NCBI GenBank assembly: GCA_030646035.1
Contig: JAUSMY010000030.1
Coordinates: 172,434 to 236,433, forward strand
DNA: 64,000 nt
DNA from: Thermodesulfovibrionia bacterium
GTDB taxonomy: Bacteria > Nitrospirota > Thermodesulfovibrionia > UBA6902
Direction: 5' to 3'
Part shown: piece by piece, positions 9,033-18,424 of the stretch
Layout: each line of letters opens with the position of its first letter
Numbering within the stretch: the stretch's first letter is position 1
Notes under the pieces: model-generated
What the model was told of the DNA's origin: nothing
Database searches by the model: none
What the model saw: the letters and a program-made list of their open reading frames with translations, nothing else
Made by a program: the position numbers and the translations under genes

Positions 9033-9614
9033 TCACCTCATCTCTTTCCACACATGATGTACCCTCTGTGCAACGGTAATGTGAGTCAAAACAAATAGAA
9101 CCCATATCATCGGCATCACCCATCCTGTTAAGGCTCCGGCTGCCATGATTATTATCCTTTCAGGCCGTTCAATTATTCCGACATTGCATCCTTGTCCAAG
9201 CGCCTCTGCCCTTGCCTTTGCATAGCTGATTATGAGCGAACCTGCCAGCGTAGCGATGCTTAAAAAACAGCCTTGAGCAGAGCTGTTCATGAAGAAATAC
9301 CATGAAAAACCGATGAGCAGAAATGAGTCTGAGTACCTGTCAAGCACCGAGTCGAGAAAGGCACCGAACTTAGTAGCCCTGTTATTTACCCTTGCGACAA
9401 TGCCGTCAAGCATGTCAAAGAGGCCGCTGAATAGGATGAGAAGGCCGCCTGATATGAGGCTCCGGGGTATCATAAAAGCTGCTGCTAAAGTTATTAAACT
9501 TCCGGTTACGGTGATCATGTTCGGAGAGATATTTATCTTCTTCGCGAGTGAAGAAAGGGGCTTGTCAAACATATGTCCGATTCTGGCGCTGAGCATTTCA
9601 AATGATTTTACCAC
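9033..9614 (-). CDS. CDP-alcohol phosphatidyltransferase family protein
   Basis: A 193-residue integral membrane enzyme with the family signature D-G-x2-A-R-x8-G-x3-D-x3-D, seen here as DGIVARVNN followed by KFGAFLDSVLDRYSD. These aspartates bind the metals that drive displacement of CMP from a CDP-activated lipid by an alcohol. Several hydrophobic spans are evident (for example ITVTGSLITLAAAFMI and GGLLILFSGLF). Members make phosphatidylglycerol phosphate, phosphatidylinositol phosphate or related lipids. The ERPERIII segment near the C-terminus recalls phosphatidylinositolphosphate/archaetidylinositol-type members, but I would not name the acceptor. The gene is convergent with the CobO-like gene (6 bp apart) and divergent from the heptose adenylyltransferase. 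Confidence 0.85.
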   Translation of the reverse strand: MVKSFEMLSARIGHMFDKPLSSLAKKINISPNMITVTGSLITLAAAFMIPRSLISGGLLILFSGLFDMLDGIVARVNNRATKFGAFLDSVLDRYSDSFLLIGFSWYFFMNSSAQGCFLSIATLAGSLIISYAKARAEALGQGCNVGIIERPERIIIMAAGALTGWVMPMIWVLFVLTHITVAQRVHHVWKEMR

Positions 9615-9692
9615 AACCCCCTGCGAAACGTTTCTGATTGAGCTATAATTATAAGCTTGAACTTCTTGCAGAAAGTGATATTATTAATACTA

Positions 9693-10172
9693 ATGAATAA
9701 TAAAAATCATAAAGTCGTCAATAGAGAGCATCTCAAGGATATCGTCAGTAAACTGAAGGATGAAGGGAAGAAGATAGTCTTTACAAACGGCTGTTTTGAC
9801 ATACTGCATGTCGGACATGCCAGGCTGCTCAGCGAGGCAAAGGAGTTCGGCGACATACTTATTGTCGGGCTGAATTCGGATAAATCAGTATCTCATTTAA
9901 AACCCGGTCGGCCTATAGTGCCGCTGGAGCAGAGGGCTGAGCTGCTTGCGGCATTCTCAGCTGTTGATTATGTGACCTCATTCCATGAAGCCACGCCTTA
10001 CAATCTTATCAAGGAGCTGAAGCCTGATGTGCTGGTAAAAGGAAAAGACTGGTCAAAACAGGAGATTGTTGGCAGCGAGCTTGTAAAAGAAGTAAAGACA
10101 GTCCACTATGTCCCGGGCATATCAACCACCGAGATAATCAAAAGGATCAAGAACCCGTCCTCAAAGATATAA
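9693..10172 (+). CDS. rfaE2: D-glycero-beta-D-manno-heptose 1-phosphate adenylyltransferase (RfaE2/HldE C-terminal type)
   Basis: A 159-residue nucleotidyltransferase that joins AMP to heptose 1-phosphate to give ADP-heptose, used in the lipopolysaccharide core and as an immune-active metabolite. The cytidylyltransferase-fold signature TNGCFDILHVGHARLL contains the HxGH motif at residues 39-42. KGKDWSKQEIVG and a C-terminal GISTTEIIKRI match the RfaE domain-II family. It stands alone without the kinase half, as in bifunctional-split species. I chose ATG 9693; a TTG at 9657 would add a hydrophobic stretch not found in the family. Mfd follows after only 2 bp, so the two are probably co-transcribed. 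Confidence 0.92.
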   Translation: MNNKNHKVVNREHLKDIVSKLKDEGKKIVFTNGCFDILHVGHARLLSEAKEFGDILIVGLNSDKSVSHLKPGRPIVPLEQRAELLAAFSAVDYVTSFHEATPYNLIKELKPDVLVKGKDWSKQEIVGSELVKEVKTVHYVPGISTTEIIKRIKNPSSKI

Positions 10173-10174
10173 AA

Positions 10175-13100
10175 TTGCCTTTAGCCCTCTCCACATTCAA
10201 ACAAGCGTCCTCTGCTATAGAGAAAGGGGATATCCATGCGCTCACTTCCCTTTCAGGCTCGTCCGGCGCACTCATCTTCTCGCTGCTAAAATCCCCTTCC
10301 CTGCTCCTCTGCCCGTCTGAAGAGACTGCTGCTGAGTTTTATTCTGACGCGGTATTCTGGGCAAAGACTCTCGGAACAGAGGAGCCTGTGCTTATCGATA
10401 CGGATGAAAGCCCTGAACGTTTAAAGAGCCTTCACATCCTGTATGAGCGGAGCGACAGAAAGTTCATAGCATCTGTCAGGGCAGCACTCCTGCCGCTATG
10501 GAATAAGAGCGGCTTTTCCGGCTTACCGATATCAAAGGGACTTAACATTGAGAGAGACCTCTTTGTATTGATGTTCCAGGATGCCGGTTACCATACCGTG
10601 CCTATTGTTTCAGGCCCCGGCGAAATGAGCATAAGGGGCGGGATACTTGATATCTTCCCGCCTGACAAAGAGTTCCCTGTAAGGGTCGAGTTCTTTGGAG
10701 ATGATATCGACTCCATACGGTATTTTGACATAGAGACACAGCTAACCGTACAAGAGATTGATGAGGCTATCATATATCCCGCGCTTGAACCTCAGCAAGG
10801 GCCTGACCTTATAGACCTGCTCAGCGAAAGCCTTCTGATCCTATGTGAAAAAGATGACATTAACAGCAAATTCCCTGATATCGCAGAAAGGATCGAAAAT
10901 AGAAAAAGCATAAACTTTACCTCGCTTCCTTTAACAGATGAAGGGCCTGACCTGAAGATCACAGGCACAGGAGGGCTCGGCCTTTTACGCGAAGAGAGGG
11001 CAGCCATTGAAGACTTTGTCAGCCGCATCGGTGAACTCAGTAAAGAATTCTCCATACTCATGGCATGCTCTTCAGACGGACAAGCAAAGAGGCTTAGGGA
11101 CCTCTTCACTGAAAAAGATATTGAAAACCCCATAATCGAAAACAGCAGGGCGCTGGAATATCCGCGCAGCCCCGTCATAACCATAGGCAATCTGAGCAGA
11201 GGCTTCAGATGCGGAAGCTCAATTGTGCTTTCAGAAGCTGACATCTTCGGCAAAAGGCCAGCCTTCAGGTCGATTAAGAGGTCAAAGGTCTCAAAGCTTA
11301 TCTCCTCTATATCAGAGATAAAAGAAGGCGACTATGTAGTTCATATAGATCATGGAATAGGAAAGTATTTAGGCATAACAAAGCAGAAGAGAAATGATTA
11401 TGAAGGCGACTTTCTTACACTTGAATATCTTGACGGAGACAGGATATACCTTCCGCTTGAGCGGATAAACTGCATCCAGAAATACCAGACTCCTGAGCAT
11501 AGCAAGCCCTTCCTGGACAAACTCGGAAGCAAGAGATGGCTGAAGACCAAGCAGAGGGTTCAGCAGAAGATCAAGGATATGGCTGAAAAGCTGATCACCC
11601 TTTATGCGCAGAGGTCATCGGTCACAGGGCATCCGTTCACTGAAGATACTGAACTGCATAAAGAATTTGACGGCTTCTTCCCATATGAAGAGACGCCTGA
11701 CCAGGCGCGCTCCATAGCAGAGATAAAGAAGGAGATGGAAGACCCGTCCCCCATGGACAAGCTCCTGTGCGGGGATGTGGGTTACGGAAAGACCGAAGTG
11801 GCAATGAGGGCGGCGTTCAAGGCGGTCTTTGATTCAAAGCAGGTGGCTGTGCTTGTGCCGACGACGGTGCTTGCGGAGCAGCACTACAATACCTTCACGA
11901 ACAGGTTCTCCGCCTTTCCGGTGAAGATAGGAATGCTGAATCGTTTTAAGAGCAGTGCTGAGGAGAAAGCTACGCTCAAGGCTTTGGCAGAGGGGGCTCT
12001 TGATATAGTCATCGGCACACACAAACTCCTCGGCAAAAACATAAACTTCTATGACCTCGGGCTTCTCATAATTGACGAAGAGCATAAGTTCGGAGTCACG
12101 CACAAGGAGAAGATAAAATCGATCAAGACCAGCGTTGACGTCCTGTCGCTCACAGCGACTCCCATACCAAGGACGCTCCACATGGCGCTTGCCGGCATAA
12201 GGGGGCTGAGCATCATAGAGACTCCGCCTGAGGAGCGGCTTGCAGTAAAGAGCTTTGTCATTAAGTTCGACCCGAATGCAATAATGGAGGCGATCCAGTA
12301 TGAGATAGACCGTGGAGGGCAGGTCTTCTTCATACATAACAGGATAGATGACATAGACAAGATGTCGGCCTATCTCAAGGGCCTTGTCCCTGACAGCAAG
12401 GTCGGCGTGGCCCACGGCCAGATGCACGGAAGAGAGCTCGAACAGGTCATGAGCGCTTTTTACAGAAAGGATACCAACCTCCTTGTCTCTACCAATATCA
12501 TCGGCTCCGGACTTGATATCCCGTCTGCAAATACAATAATAATAAACAGGGCTGACAGGTTCGGGCTTGCAGACCTTTACCAGTTGAGGGGGCGAGTCGG
12601 CCGCTCCAATGTGAGGGCGTACGCGTATTTTGTCATACCTGCGGAAGATATATCAGAGGATGCCAGAAAGAAGCTCTCAGCCATTCAGGAACTGAGCTAC
12701 CTTGGTGCCGGATTCAGGCTTGCGATGAAGGACCTTGAGATAAGAGGCGCAGGAAACCTGCTGGGCGGGGAGCAGTCAGGGCATATCGAGGCGGTAGGTT
12801 TTGACCTCTATGTCCAGATGCTTGAAGAGGCTGTTTCAGAGCTTAAAGGGGAAAAACAGACGCCAAAGACAGAGACCGTCATCGACCTGAAGAAGACAGC
12901 CGGCATACCCGAGAGCTACATAGAAGACCCTACGGTGAGGCTGAGCATCTACAAAAAGATATCCTCAATAAAGAAGCCTGAGGATGTCATGTTGATGAAG
13001 GATGAACTCAGGGACAGGTTCGGAGAACCGCCTGAAGAGACCCTGCGCCTTATAGACATCCTTGAGCTTAAGCTCCTTGCCGGGCAGCTTGCGATAACAA

Positions 13101-13306
13101 AGATAGAGAACATAATTGGCAAGATACGCCTCACCTTTGCGCAGGAATCGCCTGTGACCCAGGAAAAGATACTCTCCCTCTATGACAAAAAAGAGAAAGG
13201 CCTGAAGTTCCTGCCTGAAAGAGGCATAGAGATCGATATGAAAGGCAGGGAGTGGAGCGAGGTGTATCTGAAGCTGAAGAGCATCATGAATAACCTCGCT
13301 GAGTAG
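10175..13306 (+). CDS. mfd: Transcription-repair coupling factor Mfd
   Basis: A DNA translocase that removes RNA polymerase stalled at lesions and recruits UvrA. The 1043 residues include, in order, a UvrB-like N-terminal region (GGILDIFPPDKEFPVRVEFFGDD), the RNA-polymerase-interacting CarD-like domain (HIDHGIGKYLGI near residue 390), the superfamily 2 helicase core with Walker A GDVGYGKTE near residue 533, DEEH near 634, SLTATPIPRTL, and the second RecA domain ending in QLRGRVGR, then a C-terminal D7-type region. The start is TTG at 10175, 2 bp after the previous stop; there is no ATG near the N-terminus. The protein is slightly shorter than the 1100-1150 usual in the family, with the shortening at the N-terminal UvrB-homology region. 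Confidence 0.96.
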   Translation: MPLALSTFKQASSAIEKGDIHALTSLSGSSGALIFSLLKSPSLLLCPSEETAAEFYSDAVFWAKTLGTEEPVLIDTDESPERLKSLHILYERSDRKFIASVRAALLPLWNKSGFSGLPISKGLNIERDLFVLMFQDAGYHTVPIVSGPGEMSIRGGILDIFPPDKEFPVRVEFFGDDIDSIRYFDIETQLTVQEIDEAIIYPALEPQQGPDLIDLLSESLLILCEKDDINSKFPDIAERIENRKSINFTSLPLTDEGPDLKITGTGGLGLLREERAAIEDFVSRIGELSKEFSILMACSSDGQAKRLRDLFTEKDIENPIIENSRALEYPRSPVITIGNLSRGFRCGSSIVLSEADIFGKRPAFRSIKRSKVSKLISSISEIKEGDYVVHIDHGIGKYLGITKQKRNDYEGDFLTLEYLDGDRIYLPLERINCIQKYQTPEHSKPFLDKLGSKRWLKTKQRVQQKIKDMAEKLITLYAQRSSVTGHPFTEDTELHKEFDGFFPYEETPDQARSIAEIKKEMEDPSPMDKLLCGDVGYGKTEVAMRAAFKAVFDSKQVAVLVPTTVLAEQHYNTFTNRFSAFPVKIGMLNRFKSSAEEKATLKALAEGALDIVIGTHKLLGKNINFYDLGLLIIDEEHKFGVTHKEKIKSIKTSVDVLSLTATPIPRTLHMALAGIRGLSIIETPPEERLAVKSFVIKFDPNAIMEAIQYEIDRGGQVFFIHNRIDDIDKMSAYLKGLVPDSKVGVAHGQMHGRELEQVMSAFYRKDTNLLVSTNIIGSGLDIPSANTIIINRADRFGLADLYQLRGRVGRSNVRAYAYFVIPAEDISEDARKKLSAIQELSYLGAGFRLAMKDLEIRGAGNLLGGEQSGHIEAVGFDLYVQMLEEAVSELKGEKQTPKTETVIDLKKTAGIPESYIEDPTVRLSIYKKISSIKKPEDVMLMKDELRDRFGEPPEETLRLIDILELKLLAGQLAITKIENIIGKIRLTFAQESPVTQEKILSLYDKKEKGLKFLPERGIEIDMKGREWSEVYLKLKSIMNNLAE

Positions 13307-13336
13307 TTGTATAAACCGCGCCCCATATGTTATAAC
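13307..13336 (+). promoter_or_regulatory. Possible promoter for the PpiC lipoprotein gene
   Basis: A weak -35 (TTGTAT, 13307-13312) and a good -10 (TATAAC, 13331-13336) are 18 bp apart, right after the mfd stop codon. An initiation point near 13343 would give a leader of about 30 bases carrying AAAGGAG before the ATG at 13373. Confidence 0.35.
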
Positions 13337-13372
13337 ATTCTGTTCAATTCACTATAAAAAGGAGACATTTAA

Positions 13373-14242
13373 ATGAATAAGTTTTTAGTCCTCGCATTAG
13401 CAGTATTTCTCACTATCGGCTGTTCCAAGACCGGCACTACAACAAAGCAGGAAGGCGCCTCTCTCGCAAAGGTCGGCGAAACATCCATCACACAGGAAGA
13501 TTACATGAGAGAACTGAAAGGCCTGCCTGAATGGGCAAGAGAAAAGTTCAAGAGCGATAAAGACAAAGAAGAGTTTCTTGATTCAATAATTGAAAAAGAG
13601 CTTTTATATATTGAAGCAAAAAAGAACAAGCTTAATAATGATAAAGATTACATCGCAAAGCTTAAGGAATTTGAAAAGATGAACCTTATTACCACACTCC
13701 TTGAAAAAGAGATCCGCGATAAGGTCAAGGTGGAAGATGCAGAGGCCAAGAGCTTTTACGACAGCAATATGGACAAATTCAAGCAGAATGCCGGCATCAG
13801 GGCGAGCCACATACTTGTAGAGAGTGAAGCTATAGGTATTTCAATACTTGCAAAGTTAAAGGCCGGTGCGGATTTCGCAAAGCTGGCAGCGCAATACTCA
13901 ATGGATGAGGGCAATGCAAAGAACGGAGGCGACCTGGGATTCTTCGACAGAGGAAGGATGGTGCCTGAGTTTGAAGATGCCGCTTTTAAACTGAAGAAAG
14001 GAGAGGTAAGCGGGTTAGTGAAGACCCAATTCGGTTTTCACATCATAAAGGTCACTGATAAAAATGAAGGCACCCAGCTTGGTTTTGAACAGGCAAAAGA
14101 GGTCATCAAGAGACAGATGCTTGCTGAGAAACAGAGAAACGCATATCAGTCATTTGTTGACGGATTAAAGAGCAGCAGTAAGGTCACAAAAAACACATCA
14201 GCGCTTTCCGGTGTCAAGCTTCCCTGGGAAGAGGAGAAATAA
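13373..14242 (+). CDS. Peptidyl-prolyl isomerase lipoprotein (SurA/PrsA, PpiC type)
   Basis: A 289-residue exported chaperone/isomerase. The N-terminus is a lipoprotein signal peptide with lipobox LTIGC, giving acylated Cys17. A SurA_N-like helical region follows (about 28-135), then a parvulin (PpiC) domain at about 140-235 with RASHILVES, MDEGNAKNGGDLGFFDRG and TQFGFHIIKVTD, which are the characteristic parvulin stretches. It should help fold outer-membrane or secreted proteins in the periplasm. The strong ribosome site AAAGGAG lies 7-8 bases before the ATG. It is convergent with proS, separated by a 15-bp perfect hairpin. Confidence 0.92.
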   Translation: MNKFLVLALAVFLTIGCSKTGTTTKQEGASLAKVGETSITQEDYMRELKGLPEWAREKFKSDKDKEEFLDSIIEKELLYIEAKKNKLNNDKDYIAKLKEFEKMNLITTLLEKEIRDKVKVEDAEAKSFYDSNMDKFKQNAGIRASHILVESEAIGISILAKLKAGADFAKLAAQYSMDEGNAKNGGDLGFFDRGRMVPEFEDAAFKLKKGEVSGLVKTQFGFHIIKVTDKNEGTQLGFEQAKEVIKRQMLAEKQRNAYQSFVDGLKSSSKVTKNTSALSGVKLPWEEEK

Positions 14243-14255
14243 ATAAAATTCCATT

Positions 14256-14290
14256 CAACAAGCCTGCCTATTCGGTAGGCAGGCTTGTTG
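14256..14290. terminator. Bidirectional hairpin terminator, 15-bp perfect stem
   Basis: Arms 14256-14270 and 14276-14290 are exact inverse complements around a 5-base loop (TTCGG). It lies between convergent genes, so it can act for both. The left side is preceded by A-rich and the right side followed by T-rich DNA (GAAATATTCTC). The stem contains the proS stop codon and its last six or so codons, which is unusual. Confidence 0.75.
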
Positions 14291-15968
14291 AAATATTCTC
14301 TTTCACCTTCTTAACCGCATCTGCAGGCGATAGCTTTTCAGACTCTTTGGTTCTCCTTGATTTAAGCTCGACAAAACCCTCTTTCAGTGTCTTCGGCCCT
14401 ATTACTATCTGAAGCGGAATGCCTATGAGATCGGCATCCTTGAACTTCACTCCGGCCCTCGCATCCCTGTCGTCAATAAGCGCCTCTACGCCATGTTTCT
14501 TAAGTTCAGCATAAATACCTTCTGCTGTCTTTAGAACTTCATCTTCAATATTGAGCGGGATTATCTCAACGTCAAACGGCGCAATGGACTGAGGCCATAT
14601 CATTCCGTCCTTGTCATTGTTCTGCTCTATTGCCGAGGCAGCGATGCGCGCCGGGCCTATGCCGTAGCTACCCATGATGATAGGAAGCGGGTTGCCCTCC
14701 TCGTCGAGAAAAACAGCATGAAGCGGCTCTGAATATTTTGTGCCTAACTGAAAGATATTTCCTATCTCTATCATCTTCTCGACCTTTATTACAGCTCCGC
14801 AGTTTGAGCAGGTGTCGCCATCTTTTGCAAGGTGGATGTCATGCCATTGCGCTTCAAAATCCACAGAAGGCCTTATGCCTCTTGTGTGGTGGTCTTTTTT
14901 ATTTGCGCCTGCGATATAGACGCCGTCTTTAATGGAATTGTCAGCGAACTTTTTGAGCTTATGACCATGCGGGCCGGTGAATCCTGCCTCAACGCCGAGT
15001 ATCTCCTTTACCTCATCCTTTTCAGCAGGCCTGAACCCGCCAACTATCTTCTGAAGCTTCTTCTCATGAAGCTCCTGATCTCCCCTAACAAGCGCCATGA
15101 ACGGGCCGTCGCTTCCTATGAGCAGAAGGCTCTTTATGAAGAACTTCGGGTCGGTCTTTAAAAAACTCGATACCTCAGTGATGGTTCTGCGGTTAGGAGT
15201 TTCAATATCTTCCCTTTCCCAAACCTTATCAGCCGCAGGCTGGGGAACCGGGGTTGAGAGCGCAAGCTCTGTGTTTGCCGAATACCCGCATTTATCACAA
15301 AGAACAACAGTGTCCTCGCCCGCAGGGCTCGGCGCCATGAACTCATGAGCCATCGCTCCGCCCATCATCCCGGGGTCGCTCTGAACCTGATAATACTTCA
15401 GGCCGCATCTTGAAAATATCTTATGATACGCCTCTGCGTGCTTGCGGTAGCTCTCGGCAAGCCCGGCATCGTCCCTGTCAAAGCTGTAGCTGTCCTTCAT
15501 GGTGAACTCTCGAGTCCTCAGAATGCCGCTCCTGGGCCTCGCCTCGTCCCTGAACTTTGTCTGCACCTGATACCACATCTGCGGCAGCTCCCTGTATGAG
15601 CGTATCTCTTTGGAGGCAAGCCATGTCATTATCTCTTCATGCGTCATACCGAGGCACATCTGCCTGTCGCCCCTGTCCTTGAGCCTGAACATCTCATCGC
15701 CTATCTCTGACCACCTGCCTGTCGTCTCCCATATCTCTGAGGGATGAAGCGCAGGCATGGTTATCTCCTGAGCGCCGATGGCGTTCATCTCCTCCCGTAT
15801 TATCCTGTTGACGCGGTCAAGTACGCGCATGGCAAGAGGAAGGTAGATATATAAGCCTGACGCGAGCTGCCTTACAAAGCCGGCGCGGAGCATCAGTATA
15901 TGGCTTATCGCCTCTGCCTCTGCCGGAAGCTCGCGAAGTGTCGGAATGAACATCTTTGAAAAACGCAT
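14268..15968 (-). CDS. proS: Prolyl-tRNA synthetase
   Basis: A class II aminoacyl-tRNA synthetase of 566 residues that charges tRNA-Pro. The order of parts is the bacterial type: catalytic motif 1 region near the N-terminus (RVNRIIREEMNAIGAQEITMP), motif 2 with FRDEARPRSGILRTREFTMKD, an editing/insertion (INS) domain of about 180 residues in the middle containing GDQELHEKKLQKI, motif 3 with GSYGIGPARI near residue 440, and an anticodon-binding C-terminal domain (VEALIDDRDARAGVKFKDADLIG). The AAGGAG ribosome site lies about 10 bases before ATG 15968. The final residues (TSLPTE) are encoded within the terminator hairpin, so the C-terminus may have been altered by a palindromic insertion. The signalling island begins divergently upstream. 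Confidence 0.98.
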   Translation of the reverse strand: MRFSKMFIPTLRELPAEAEAISHILMLRAGFVRQLASGLYIYLPLAMRVLDRVNRIIREEMNAIGAQEITMPALHPSEIWETTGRWSEIGDEMFRLKDRGDRQMCLGMTHEEIMTWLASKEIRSYRELPQMWYQVQTKFRDEARPRSGILRTREFTMKDSYSFDRDDAGLAESYRKHAEAYHKIFSRCGLKYYQVQSDPGMMGGAMAHEFMAPSPAGEDTVVLCDKCGYSANTELALSTPVPQPAADKVWEREDIETPNRRTITEVSSFLKTDPKFFIKSLLLIGSDGPFMALVRGDQELHEKKLQKIVGGFRPAEKDEVKEILGVEAGFTGPHGHKLKKFADNSIKDGVYIAGANKKDHHTRGIRPSVDFEAQWHDIHLAKDGDTCSNCGAVIKVEKMIEIGNIFQLGTKYSEPLHAVFLDEEGNPLPIIMGSYGIGPARIAASAIEQNNDKDGMIWPQSIAPFDVEIIPLNIEDEVLKTAEGIYAELKKHGVEALIDDRDARAGVKFKDADLIGIPLQIVIGPKTLKEGFVELKSRRTKESEKLSPADAVKKVKENISTSLPTE

Positions 15969-16044
15969 ATATTATTTCTCCTTAAATAAGGCCTTTAAAA
16001 ACCAAATTATTTTATCACAAGTATGAGACTAAATTTCCGATTCA

Positions 16045-16072
16045 TTGTTAATTCAGGGAAATGTGATATAAA
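16045..16072 (+). promoter_or_regulatory. Possible promoter of the signalling island
   Basis: TTGTTA (16045-16050) and TATAAA (16067-16072) with 16-bp spacing lie 55 bp before the first diguanylate cyclase gene, in AT-rich DNA between divergent proS and the island. A second CATAAT at 16074-16079 is an alternative -10. Confidence 0.4.
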
Positions 16073-16126
16073 TCATAATATATATGTTCTTCTCCGGCTA
16101 AAATATATTTGCAAACTATAAATCCA

Positions 16127-18190
16127 ATGAAAACTAAAGAACAGCCGCCCACAGCCCTATTCCCAATGGCCTTTTTTAAATTTACACTGGCCCTTACAGC
16201 GGTGTATTTTCTCGGCTTCAGCTGGTACGCATGGAAATCCTTTAATGAATTTGAGGTGACGGAAAAACGCGGCTTTCGCCTTTATGAGATAAGCAACGAC
16301 ATAAGCCGTGTCAATGAAACACTGACGATGTCAGCGCGCATGGCTGCGACGACCGGAGACCTTAAATGGGAAAAATATTACAGGGAACTGGGGATATTCC
16401 TCAACTCCGCCTTTGAGGAAGCAGCGAAGCTGGACCCGAACCTCTATATCGGCACTGACGGTAAAGCGATAAATAAAACCAGAAAAAAACTCGCTGAGAT
16501 AGAGAAGAGCGCTTTTGACCTTGTAAGAAAAGGGGCATCCAACAAGTCTTTGAAACTTTCTTACCAAAGATATTTCACAGATGCCGAAACACTTCTCTTC
16601 AGCAGAAATTATGAGAATCTGAAGGATGATTATACAAAAGGACTTACAAGGATAAACAGCATAACCCACGAACGTTCAAACGCAGCCATAAAGGCGCAGC
16701 GCTTGCTCGGGTTCTGGGCTTTTATATCAGTCATATTCGCAATGCCAATATTCATTGCCGCCTGGTTAAACGTACTCAGGAAGATAAAATATTACACAAC
16801 GAAGAGGAACGAGGCAGAAGAAGCGCTTACAGAATCAGAGCGGAAATACCGCAACCTCGTCACTGAAATAAATGAAGGTTTTTTCATATCTGATAAAAAA
16901 GGGGTCATCACTTTCGCAAATGATGCATTTGCCCGGATCAACGGCCTTGACAAACCAAGCCAGCTCATAGGCAGGCCGCTGCTGGAGTTTATAGACCCTA
17001 AAGTCAGAAAAAAGGTCGCAGAGGTATTTTTAAACGGACTTGAGACCGGGGAATTCCCCAAAAATGTTGAAGCGCGCATCTTCAGGAAAGACGGCAGCAC
17101 CGCTTTCGTGCAGATAAGCCCGGATATATATACTGAAGGGCGCAGCCTTGTAGGCATTAGAGGGATAATGATGGACATAACCGAGCGCAAGGCAGCCGAA
17201 GAGGAGCTGCTGAGAAGCAGAAACGACCTCTCGATACTCAACAATATCGCTTCCGTAATAAATCATACAATGGGCATGGATGAACTATGCTCTAAAATAT
17301 TGTCCACGCTGAAGAGCCTCGATATGTTTAAGCCGGGGCTCACGGGCAGCATATTCATGCTTGAAGGCGAGAAGATGAAACTCGTCTCCCATATCGGCCA
17401 TTCAGATTACTTCATAGAACTGCACATGGATCTGCGCGTCGGCGACTGCCTGTGCGGCCTCGCGGCAAAGACCGGAGAAAGCATAATATCCGGTGATTCC
17501 GTGACCGACCCGCGGCATACGGTCAAGTATGCCGGGAAGAACCGTCACGGAAGCATTGTCATTCCGCTTAAGGCAAGGGAGGTCGTGATAGGTGTTTTAT
17601 GCCTCTATGTGCCCGCCGGTTTTGACATGGATGAGCGGAACATTGAACTTCTCAAATCTGTCGCCAATCAGGCAGGCGTAGCGCTTGACAATGCGAGGAT
17701 GTACGAAGAAACAAAGAAATCATCGCTTCATGACCCGCTTACCGGTATCCCGAACAGGCGTATGATGAATACTTTTTTAGAGGCGAATTATGCAAAGGCA
17801 AAAACAGGAGGAAAACCCTTCTCCGTCATCATGCTGGATGTTGATCATTTTAAAAAATATAACGATACCCTGGGCCATACAGCAGGCGACAGGGTCCTTA
17901 TCCAGGTCTCAAAGATCCTCACCGATGTTGTCAGAGGAGCTGACCTTGCCGCAAGATACGGCGGTGAAGAGTTCATAATCATCCTTACTGAAACAGACCT
18001 GAAAGGCGCCGGCATAGTCGCTGAAAAGATAAGAAGATCAGTGGAAAATAATACCGAAGTGACAACAAGCCTCGGTGTTTCATGCTTTAGCGATGATATA
18101 AAAGACGGCGAAGAACTCATAAAAAAGGCTGACTCCGCGTTATATGAAGCCAAAAAAACAGGCAGGAACAGGGTTGAGGTTGGGGTTTAG
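16127..18190 (+). CDS. Membrane PAS-GAF-GGDEF diguanylate cyclase
   Basis: A 687-residue sensor enzyme making c-di-GMP from two GTP. Two membrane spans (about 13-34, FKFTLALTAVYFLGF, and about 202-224, GFWAFISVIFAMPIF) enclose a helical extracytoplasmic region. A PAS domain (about 241-355), a GAF domain with VGDCLCGLAAKTGE, and a C-terminal GGDEF domain follow. The active-site loop is GGEEF at 612-616, and RGAD five residues earlier is an intact inhibitory I-site, so the enzyme should be active and feedback-controlled. I chose ATG 16127 over a TTG at 16109; neither has a clear Shine-Dalgarno site. The GAF-GGDEF half is clearly paralogous to that of the gene at 36083, so the two cyclases bracket the kinase array. 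Confidence 0.9.
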   Translation: MKTKEQPPTALFPMAFFKFTLALTAVYFLGFSWYAWKSFNEFEVTEKRGFRLYEISNDISRVNETLTMSARMAATTGDLKWEKYYRELGIFLNSAFEEAAKLDPNLYIGTDGKAINKTRKKLAEIEKSAFDLVRKGASNKSLKLSYQRYFTDAETLLFSRNYENLKDDYTKGLTRINSITHERSNAAIKAQRLLGFWAFISVIFAMPIFIAAWLNVLRKIKYYTTKRNEAEEALTESERKYRNLVTEINEGFFISDKKGVITFANDAFARINGLDKPSQLIGRPLLEFIDPKVRKKVAEVFLNGLETGEFPKNVEARIFRKDGSTAFVQISPDIYTEGRSLVGIRGIMMDITERKAAEEELLRSRNDLSILNNIASVINHTMGMDELCSKILSTLKSLDMFKPGLTGSIFMLEGEKMKLVSHIGHSDYFIELHMDLRVGDCLCGLAAKTGESIISGDSVTDPRHTVKYAGKNRHGSIVIPLKAREVVIGVLCLYVPAGFDMDERNIELLKSVANQAGVALDNARMYEETKKSSLHDPLTGIPNRRMMNTFLEANYAKAKTGGKPFSVIMLDVDHFKKYNDTLGHTAGDRVLIQVSKILTDVVRGADLAARYGGEEFIIILTETDLKGAGIVAEKIRRSVENNTEVTTSLGVSCFSDDIKDGEELIKKADSALYEAKKTGRNRVEVGV

Positions 18191-18200
18191 GAACTAAGTT

Positions 18201-18283
18201 CACCACTACCCCTCTTTGTCTCCCCTTGTAAAGGGGAGAATTGAAATCCCCTCCTTACCAAGGAGGGGCATGGGGAGGTTATC
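18201..18283. repeat. Palindromic repeat, variant with two hairpins
   Basis: The 235-bp gap between cyclase and first kinase holds two perfect 9-bp hairpins: TCTCCCCTT/AAGGGGAGA (18219-18227 and 18231-18239) and CCCCTCCTT/AAGGAGGGG (18248-18256 and 18260-18268), within a larger weakly palindromic unit from CACCAC to GGGGAGG. The general plan (two C-rich/G-rich hairpins around an A/T spacer) resembles the AACACACCCC elements downstream, but the ends differ. The rest of the gap (18290-18410) is AT-rich; I see no convincing promoter in it. Confidence 0.7.
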
Positions 18284-18424
18284 TTTCCTCCTCCTGCCTT
18301 TCCCTTAATTAGCATATTAATATGTTATATAAAGCTTGACTATATATATGTCTATGATAAAGTTTAAGTAAGATTAGATATAGATAAGAACTAAAGGGAA
18401 TTAACGCCTGAAAGGAGTTTGAAA

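Noticed and set aside
11834-12427. Long antisense open frames inside mfd and similar ones inside lon and the kinases
   Set aside because: They lie fully opposite strongly conserved genes, have no ribosome sites or recognisable domains and reflect codon bias of the real frame.
18301-18360. TTGACT in the gap before the first kinase as a promoter
   Set aside because: The following TATGAT is only 11 bp away and nothing fits at 16-18 bp.
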